Assembly (NCBI GenBank): GCA_039096225.1
Contig: JBBPEB010000018.1
Coordinates: 124,001-188,000, forward strand
Reading direction: 5' to 3'
Source: Blastocystis sp. Blastoise
Lineage: Eukaryota > Sar > Bigyra > Opalinata > Blastocystidae
Length of the DNA stretch: 64,000 nucleotides
Made by a program: the position numbers and the translations under genes. Below, one piece after another: positions 57,060 to 64,000 of the stretch. Positions within the stretch are counted from its first letter, which is position 1, and each line of letters starts with the position of its first letter. The notes below the pieces were generated by a model. The model saw nothing but the letters and a program-made list of their open reading frames with translations. It ran no database searches and had not been told where the DNA came from.

Positions 57060-59814
57060 TCCTTCTTGTTGAGAAATGTTTACTGGGAGTCCACAATTTG
57101 AGAAAGAAGACCAATTATTACAATTAAATATATCTTCAATACTAGTATTTGAATGACTCTTCTTATTAAATGGATGAATAGTAGATCTTATATCTAAATC
57201 TTCAGTAGGTGTTTTTAAAGGAGAATTTGAAGGAGATGAATCTTGTAGAGTTAAAGGTGATATCTTTAGTGATTGTATATTCTCTTTAGATGCTAAAGAG
57301 ACATTAGTATTTAAAGGAATATCAATTTCTTGAAGAGAAGATGATAGAGATGAAGTAGATATATTATTATTATCATTAGTATCTGTGAATAATTTATTGG
57401 TGAGAGTATTAAGATAAGCCACTTGACCCAGAGTATACATATAGAGAGAGAACGTTTGACGTGGATCACCATATATGACATGGAAGAAAAACTAAATGAA
57501 TAATAAACAGAAATAATCATATTATTTATAAATATTTAAAAAAAAATGTTTTTAAAATAAGAACAATAATAATATATTCTATATAAAATAGAATCAATAT
57601 AAATATAAAATCATTAAAAAAATATACATTTCTATAATCAAGAACAGACGTATAATGTAATAATTTCTTTTCATCACTTCTATTTAGTACACTTTCTTTA
57701 GCTTTCTGATTATTTTTTATAAGTGAACTTGATACAAATTGAAGTTTATTAAATGGATTTATTTGTGAATTATTCTTATTATTAGTGAATAATATTGTTT
57801 TTGTACTTTTAGTTGAATTTGACTTATTATTGTTGATAGGAGGTGGAAAAGGAATTTGAGTAGAAGAAGAAGAAATAGGTTGATCTCCATAAGAAGAAGA
57901 AATAGGTTGATCTCCAGAAGGAGATGGAGTGATACATTTATCTTTTAAGAATGAATTAGTTGATAATATGTTATTCATACTATTTGTTTTGTTACTATCA
58001 ATAATAGGAGGATGTATTGGAGAAAGAGAAGAAGCTATCGATAATTGATCCTTTATAGAAGAAGAAGATATAGGAGATATAGGAGATATAGGAGATATAG
58101 GAGATATTGAGAGAGACGAAGGGCTTGTATTTAAAGGTGATTTCTTTATAGTGTTCATATGATCAGAAATAACTGGAGACATATTGGGTTTATCTTGGTA
58201 TATATTTATATTTGTAGAAGAGTTCATATAGGAATAATATTGTTGTTTTGAATATGTGTTTCTGGTAGAGATATCTCGACTCATATTTGACGATAAAAGA
58301 GATAAAACTTCTTGTTCTTTTCTCTCTAAATTATTATCTATATCTATATCTTGAGTAGTAGAACTTGATTGTATAGGAACTATTGGAGAAGGAATAGAAT
58401 CATTTTCTGCAATCACACCATTTTTAGATTGTTGTATATATTTATCAAATCGAAGGATTGTAGTATGTTCATTGATTCCTGAAAACATAAATAATGGCTT
58501 CTTTGCAACTGAACATGTCTGAAAAAAAATAAATACTCAAATATCGTAATAAAAGAAATATAATAATATATTATGAGATCATTTTTAGTATTATAATATA
58601 AATATTGCTATTATCATACTATAAATATACTTAAACTGTAATAATATATATATATATATATATATAATGAATAAATTACAAATATATACTTCTAGAACAA
58701 TAGCTTCAAAAGGACATTGATCATTATATCCAATATAAACAGTAGAAGAACTAGATTCAATAAGATGAATAACTTGAGTAATATCCCCGTGTTTAAATTG
58801 ATGAAGATCCTCATCAAGCATATAACACTATAAAAAGAGAATCTGAATTAGTATATATACAGAAGAATATATTAAGATATTCTTAAATAGAGTTATTATT
58901 ATTCATAAAAACTTGTAAATATGAAACAATCATATATATGTATATATATATACAGCAGGTAATACAATAGAATCACAATGAGGACACTTAAAAATTGGAT
59001 TTATTTTACTTCCAATATCTAAATTTATAATAATAAAAATAATTATAAATTATTAAATAATAATAATAAACATAATAAAAATAAATATAAATTATTAAAT
59101 AATAATAAACATAATAATTAAAAAAATAAACATAATAATAAAACATAATAATAATAATAAAACATAAACATAATATTGAGCAAAATAAGTTAAATAAATA
59201 TAATATACTTTTTGATTCATTTTGAAATGGAATTAATTGTAGAGAAGGAATAATAGTATTATAATACTGACACTCCTTATGAACACATCGATAACATGAC
59301 ATACTACCATATACCTATATACATATAAATTAATAATAATTTTAAATAATATAGTATATACTTGATATATTGTATTATTTGGACATATAGAATAAGGTGT
59401 GTCATCTAACGTAGCGTTCACAAACACAGAATTTGAGTGAAGTGAGAGTATTGTATTAATAATGGTTTGAAGACCTTCACGACTTCGTTTCTTAGAACTA
59501 GAAACATTCAAATATATGTAAAGTATATATAAATACATTTCATTCATATTTGTATTGTATTTCTTATACCATACTCCATTATACCATTCAACTGGGTTTT
59601 CATTAAATTCCTGGATCGTGAACTTTAGATCATCCTTGTCAGAACCCATATATTTCATCTAGAAACATAAAATCTAAAAATATTAAAAAACATATACCAA
59701 ACTACTCTGATTACAATAGGGTTGAGTAAATGCAGCCATAGCAGACCCTAAAATAAAAACGATCTGATCCTCAGTATCTAATGAACTCGAGAATCGTTTT
59801 AATGTACTATTCAT
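56526..59814 (-). CDS. Unrecognised protein with Cys pairs and Ser-rich linker
   Basis: Multi-exon gene read from ATG at 59814 (MNSTLKRFSSSLDTEDQIVF) to TAA at 56526. The N-terminal half looks folded: ILGSAMAAFTQPYCNQSS, EWYNGVWYKKYNTNMNE, REGLQTIINTILSLHSNSVF, then two Cys pairs, SMSCYRCVHKECQYYN and IFKCPHCDSIVLPACYMLDE, which could bind zinc. KKPLFMFSGINEHTTILRFD follows. The middle is Ser/Asn/Pro-rich with ISPISPISPIS repeats; the end is basic (KNRPVANGKRNDK-like). A downstream motif MYTLGQVAYLNTLTN is helical. Introns checked are GT-AG. I do not recognise the family; a trafficking or signalling adaptor would fit, but there is no proof. Confidence 0.55.
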
Positions 59815-60136
59815 TTTGAAGAATCACTCTAATTCACAATTTTTAAATTTATAATCTATACATTTTGGAATGAATATCTCAAAGAAACATACATTTTGAT
59901 AAAATAATATGAGAGACAGGTGAAATAATGATAAAGGAAACTTTTGAATATTTTTTTTGTTTTCTAATAAAAAAAATTCAGTATTTTTCGCTCCATTTTT
60001 ATCGTTGTATGTAGAATTGTCACCGTTTTATTCTTATAAAAATAATAAATGTTTAAACTAAACAGAGTTTAAAAAGCAAGTTAACATAAGCGATTTCAAA
60101 AGGAAGAAATAAAGTTAATAATTTTCAATTACGTTT
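59815..60136. other. Intergenic
   Basis: About 320 bases, 5' flank of the Cys-pair gene and 3' flank of the VOC gene; nothing recognised. Confidence 0.5.
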
Positions 60137-60736
60137 TTATAATTTATCATAATATTCAATAACATCTTTAGGAGCTTGAACAAGTTCGATTAAGACACCT
60201 TCACCACAAATAGGAGCCTTTTCATTACCCTATATATGAAATTATGATAATAATAACACATAAAAAAAAATATTTATTTATTCTTGAAATACCTTAGGAT
60301 GAAGGAAGGTGATATTGTAACCAGCAGCACCAGGTCTGATACCACCAGGAGCGAAACGGACACCTTGGCTTTGAAGAGATTCAACGCAAGCAGGAAGATC
60401 ATCTACCCAAAGACCAAGATGGTTAAGAGGAGGACTAGCAACATTAGGTTTCTTAGCAGGATCGAAACATTCCATGATATCGACTTCAACAGCTAAAGGA
60501 CCCTTACCACAATGAAGAATATCTTCGTTGACATTTTCCTTAGCACTCTTGAAGGTCTTAACATTAGTTAAACCAAAGATATCAACCCAAAGTTTCTGAA
60601 GAGCAGCCTTGCTGGGACCACCAATAGCAACATGTTGAACACCAAGAATACGATAAGGCTTGGCAGTAGCAAAGAAACGTCTCTATTGAAATTAAATTGA
60701 AATAATCTATGAATATACAGCAGTATTAGCAAACAT
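60137..60736 (-). CDS. VOC-family protein, methylmalonyl-CoA epimerase/glyoxalase-like
   Basis: Three exons with GT-AG introns, about 165 residues. The N-terminus [17 protein letters not shown] looks like a mitochondrial targeting peptide. The VOC fold is seen as two beta-alpha-beta-beta-beta halves: [20 protein letters not shown] (metal His), [33 protein letters not shown] (second His) and YNITFLHPK ... [12 protein letters not shown] with the metal Glu. The pairing of F-L-H-P-K with G-V-L-I-E-L is very like methylmalonyl-CoA epimerase, which acts in propionate breakdown; glyoxalase I is the main alternative. The predicted targeting peptide favours a mitochondrial enzyme. Exon 1 codes only six residues. 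Confidence 0.72.
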
Positions 60737-61070
60737 GAGAACAAACAAAGAACAAAAAAAATGTGTGTGAATTTATGAATTTTTTACTCTAAGAAAAAGA
60801 GAAGCAGAGAGAACCCTGAGATGAATAATTCATGACACCAATAGACCTCATATTATATTTGTCATGGTTTATATAGGATATGCAAATAATCATGAAAACA
60901 ATCGGCTCATGATACCAAATATTGATGATGAATTAAAATGTTACTGAAAAGGAGAAACTCGAATTATTCATGATAATCATACAGGATTTCTTGATACCTG
61001 TACTGTTTATGTAAATGTCATGAAAAAATAGAAGGTTTTTTTTCTTTTTAAAAACAGATAAAAAGAAGAA

Positions 61071-61143
61071 GCTCACAGCGGGACTTGAACCCACAATCTC
61101 CTGCTCCGTAGGCAGATGCCTTATCCAATTGGGCCATGCGAGC
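61071..61143 (-). tRNA. tRNA-Arg(ACG)
   Basis: 73 bases, no intron and no encoded CCA. On the minus strand the acceptor GCTCGCA pairs with TGTGAGC, the anticodon arm is TCTGC-CTACGGA-GCAGG with anticodon ACG, and the T arm is GTGGG-TTCAAGT-CCCGC. The D arm GCCCAATTGGATAAGGC is normal. This GC-richer island stands out from the AT-rich surroundings. Confidence 0.95.
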
Positions 61144-61807
61144 TTGTGTTCATTTTGATTACATACTTATATGAATATCTAATCTAGTTGAGAGGTATTC
61201 ATTATATTTTTACTCAATAAACTTCTAAAAGTCATATATATACTAAATAAATCCATAAAAAACCATTAAAATGAAAATAAGAAAGGAATCAACCATACTT
61301 CTAAGAAGAAAGGTAGCTATTTACTAATAGAATATGATCTTATTTTCTTTCAAACGATACAAATGGTTCTTCTGATGTGAATACTCTGGTTTCTAATAAG
61401 ATAATCATCAACAATGACTTTTTCCATATAATGATCTTCACCTTTAGCAGAGACTCCTTAGATATTAGTATTATCGTCAAGAATACGTGTATAAAAAGAA
61501 GAGAGTTGTTTCTATTGATATAATAAAAAAAGTCAAAGGATATATTTCTAATCGAATTCTGTTACTGTTAGTGTGTTATGCCCAATGATTGGTTAGTTGT
61601 TTATGAGAACCCGCGATAATTGATGATAACACACTAAGAAAATTGAAAAATTCACAACCAACTGTCTATTAATCGAAATAACCTCAGAAGTGAGTCTTTC
61701 CCATTTTTTACGAATAGGTCTAGATATCTCAAGAGAACGGTTTATTCTGTTCAAAATATCAACAAAACAAACTACCTATCTTCTTATTTTCCAGTTTACT
61801 TTTTAAA
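61144..61807. other. Divergent intergenic region
   Basis: Between the tRNA gene and the Mpv17-like gene. An inverted CCAAT...ATTGG pair at 61582-61592 (CCAATGATTGG) lies about 220 bases before the start codon. No gene. Confidence 0.55.
61582..61592 (+). promoter_or_regulatory. Palindromic CCAATGATTGG upstream of the Mpv17-like gene
   Basis: A perfect inverted pair of CCAAT cores about 220 bases upstream of the start codon. Motif-based. Confidence 0.35.
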
Positions 61808-62375
61808 ATGCAAGCAGCAGTTACTCGATCACAAAAGATTTATTTCTTTTTCAGAAATTCTATATTTTCTTCCGCTTCTATGGTTGTAGGAGATGTTATA
61901 TGCCAAAAAATTGAAAACAAATCTAAACCTATTGATTGGAGAAGAACATTTAATTTTGGTATAACTGGTTTATTTGTAGCTGGACCTATTGGACACACTA
62001 TTAATGTTGTTTTAGAACGATTAATTCCTGGAGCTACTTTTAAACTATATTATTCTTATATTTAGATTCCTATTTACTTTTATATATATAGTTATTATTT
62101 AATTATCTTACTATTTTAAAATTTATCCTATATGTTATTTTTCTTTATATAGCCAGTCATCTATAAAACTCTTTGTTCTAATTTTATTTCTGTATTTACG
62201 ATGAGCTGTTTGTTTTCTTCTATTTGCCTTTTAGAAGGTAAAGGTATCAAAGGATGTAAAGTATATAACTATACATATCATTTACATATTATTAATAAAG
62301 TAATAGTATTTTAGTTTTTTTAATAATAATATATCTTTTATTATATATATATTTATTTGCTAATTTCATTTTTTT

Positions 62376-62464
<89 letters not shown>

Positions 62465-62837
62465 ATGTTCCTCCCCTATAAGAAAAGTGTAAGCGAGATA
62501 TATTCCCAACATGGGTAGTAGGGAACTTTGTATGGATTCCTTATAATATAGTACAATATTTATTTGTACCTCTATATATGAGACAAATTGTTAGTAGTAC
62601 TTTTGGAAGTATATATTTATATATTTATATTTATATATATTTATATTTATATATTTATATTTATATATTTATATTTATATATTTGTATTTATATATTTAT
62701 TATTGTTATTTTACTATATTATTTATATTTTTTAATTGTTTACTCATATATTAATAGTTTTATATATATTTAATACTATTAATATATTTCCTATAGCATT
62801 ATGGAATATCTTCTTATCGAATCAAGCTGCAAAGTAA
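61808..62837 (+). CDS. Mpv17/PXMP2-family membrane protein
   Basis: Four-helix membrane protein of mitochondria or peroxisomes. Four exons, about 180 residues. Family features: AASMVVGDVICQKIE-like start region (SSASMVVGDVICQKIENKS), DWRRTFNFGITGLFVAGPIG, then FPTWVVGNFVWIPYNIVQYL and FVPLYMRQIV, with the short end TLWNIFLSNQAAK. The order R-R-x-x-x-F-G ... G-P-x-x-H/G and N-F-x-W-x-P ... Q-x-x-x-x-x-x-VP matches Mpv17. The third intron is GT-AG. The first (about 62042-62152) has no GT near its 5' end (CTATAT or AAACTA...TATAG). The second (62255-62492) is bounded by TGTAA repeats and cannot be GT-AG. Confidence 0.88.
62255..62492 (+). other. Non-canonical intron with TGTAA repeats (Mpv17-like)
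   Basis: TGTAA at 62255-62259 and 62488-62492. Keeping one copy reads GIKGCKRDIFPTWVVGN. GT-AG joining (ending CTATAAG) shifts frame to an early stop. Rotations include TG-AG and GT-GT. The intron contains a (TA)n run of about 75 bases at 62384-62458. Confidence 0.6.
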
Positions 62838-63717
62838 TATGAATAATATATATATATATATATATCATATTCTTCTGTTTATCCCTTTTGTCTTTTGTGT
62901 ATTTTCATCCGTTTCACTTTTCCACTTTTAACATATTTTCTATATCTATTATTTGTTTTGTAATCCTTTCAGTTTTTCTTTTAATATAAATAGTTGATGG
63001 CCAATTTTTTTAAATAATTACACGAAACGTAATAGTCTGCGTAATATCATGAATCTCTTCGTTAATAAAACAAATGTACAAGATAAAGAATTCTTATTAA
63101 TAAAAGCATGAATTATTCATATGAATATTAATTATTTTATAGCATAGGATAGAGAGAATAATTTAAAATATGTTTATAAAATTATACTGAAGATAAAAGA
63201 AATCAGTTTTATAGAAATGTATTTTATACAAAATGTTTTTTATTTTAGTTTATTAAAAAAAAAACAAATAAATCACTTAAAATTTTGAAAAGTAGAATAT
63301 AGCATAGAGAATGCCTAATAAGTACTAATAAGTTTACATATAAATAATTATAATAATGTTGTAATGACAAAAAAAGTAAAAATAATATATACATATACTT
63401 TTGAAAAACAGAATTATATATATAAAAAGAAATCTAAATTTGCTAAAGTATAAATATATATATATATACATTATAATGGATATATAGATATAAAGATATA
63501 GAAGAATTGAAAAAAGGAGATAAATAATGAATAGATACAGATGAAAGTGAAGAAGATATAGTAATATACTTTAATACTATAACAACGACGTATATATACA
63601 TAAATACTCTTAATAAATAATAAATAATTAATAACATAAAAGAATTTAATTAAAAAAAAATTTAAAAAATTAAAACTAAATAAGAATAATAGAAATAATA
63701 GTATAAAAATGCATCGT
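62838..63717. other. Intergenic between convergent genes
   Basis: 3' flanks of the Mpv17-like gene and delta-COP. Minus frames at 63443-63728 are Phe/Ile-rich and unsupported. Confidence 0.55.
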
Positions 63718-63803
63718 CTATTCAACACTGTAATTATTCACGGATAATCCACACTTCTGAGAGAAATCAACTGGGACATTATCAGAGGTAATAACAGAAT
63801 CAA

Positions 63804-63843
<40 letters not shown>

Positions 63844-64000
63844 TATAGACATAGTATTTTAGAATATCAAAACAATAGTAGTGATTATAAGTATATATAT
63901 AAGTATATACATTAAGAGTACTATAGGTATGTTCAGTAATGAAGGATACAGTAACAGGGAAGAAATCTTCTTCCGTTCCTTCAGTTATATGGAACTCCAT
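63718..64000 (-). CDS. ARCN1: Coatomer subunit delta, C-terminal end (partial)
   Basis: Only the last two exons are in the window; the 5' part lies beyond 64000. The sequence reads DFFPVTVSFITEHTYSTLN, a GT-AG intron, then VDSVITSDNVPVDFSQKCGL and ends SVNNYSVE before TAG. This pattern (FFPVTVSF, x-VPV-x-FS and a final V-x-x-Y) is the C-terminal mu-homology domain of delta-COP, part of the COPI coat for Golgi-to-ER transport. Confident for the family despite the short length. Confidence 0.82.

Overview
This is an AT-rich nuclear fragment of a mitochondriate unicellular eukaryote with the standard genetic code: TAA, TAG and TGA all end recognisable genes. Genes sit on both strands, are packed a few hundred bases apart and are broken by many short AT-rich introns, most beginning GTATAT and ending TATATAG. 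Long (TA)n and (TTA)n tracts, poly-Asn coding runs, a cathepsin B / legumain pair, a large modular adhesion-like protein and a MYB-JAMM protein recall AT-rich amoeboid protists. The lineage cannot be fixed from this window.

Layout. 1-9.5 kb (+): end of an armadillo-like protein, a short-chain dehydrogenase, a membrane-anchored BAG-like protein, V-ATPase subunit A. 10-23.7 kb (-): a small Ser-rich protein, a long Ser/Asn-rich protein, PSMG4-like proteasome chaperone, a three-block secreted/type I membrane protein, legumain. 24-25.4 kb: a complete Tc1-like transposon with intact DD34E transposase, 25-bp terminal inverted repeats and TA target duplication. 26.9-46 kb: cathepsin B (+), MAPK-like kinase (-), DDX10/Dbp4 helicase (+), mitochondrial carrier (+), four-helix membrane protein (-), DnaJ type I (+), Rab11 (-). 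47.8-64 kb: MYB+JAMM (MYSM1-like) protein (-), BSD protein (+), DHHC palmitoyltransferase (-), unrecognised Cys-pair protein (-), glyoxalase/methylmalonyl-CoA epimerase-like protein (-), tRNA-Arg(ACG) (-), Mpv17/PXMP2 protein (+), and the C-terminus of delta-COP (-) running off the right edge.

Most striking observation. I joined roughly 100 introns by eye using reading frame and conserved motifs. Most are GT-AG, and every intron of the helicase, kinase, Rab11 and armadillo genes is. About a dozen in conserved housekeeping genes cannot be GT-AG. Nine of these are flanked by exact direct repeats of 5-11 bp, one copy of which must stay in the mRNA. Examples are an 11-bp repeat in the mitochondrial carrier, a 9-bp and three 5-6-bp repeats in cathepsin B, and others in the SDR, V-ATPase A, DHHC and Mpv17 genes. 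This suggests either a relaxed splicing system acting on repeat-bounded (introner-like) introns or DNA-level excision resembling internal eliminated sequences. Transcript and long-read DNA data would decide.

Many genes fit a secretory/endolysosomal theme (V-ATPase, cathepsin B, legumain, Rab11, delta-COP, DHHC enzyme, adhesion protein), but this looks like ordinary housekeeping content and not a functional cluster.
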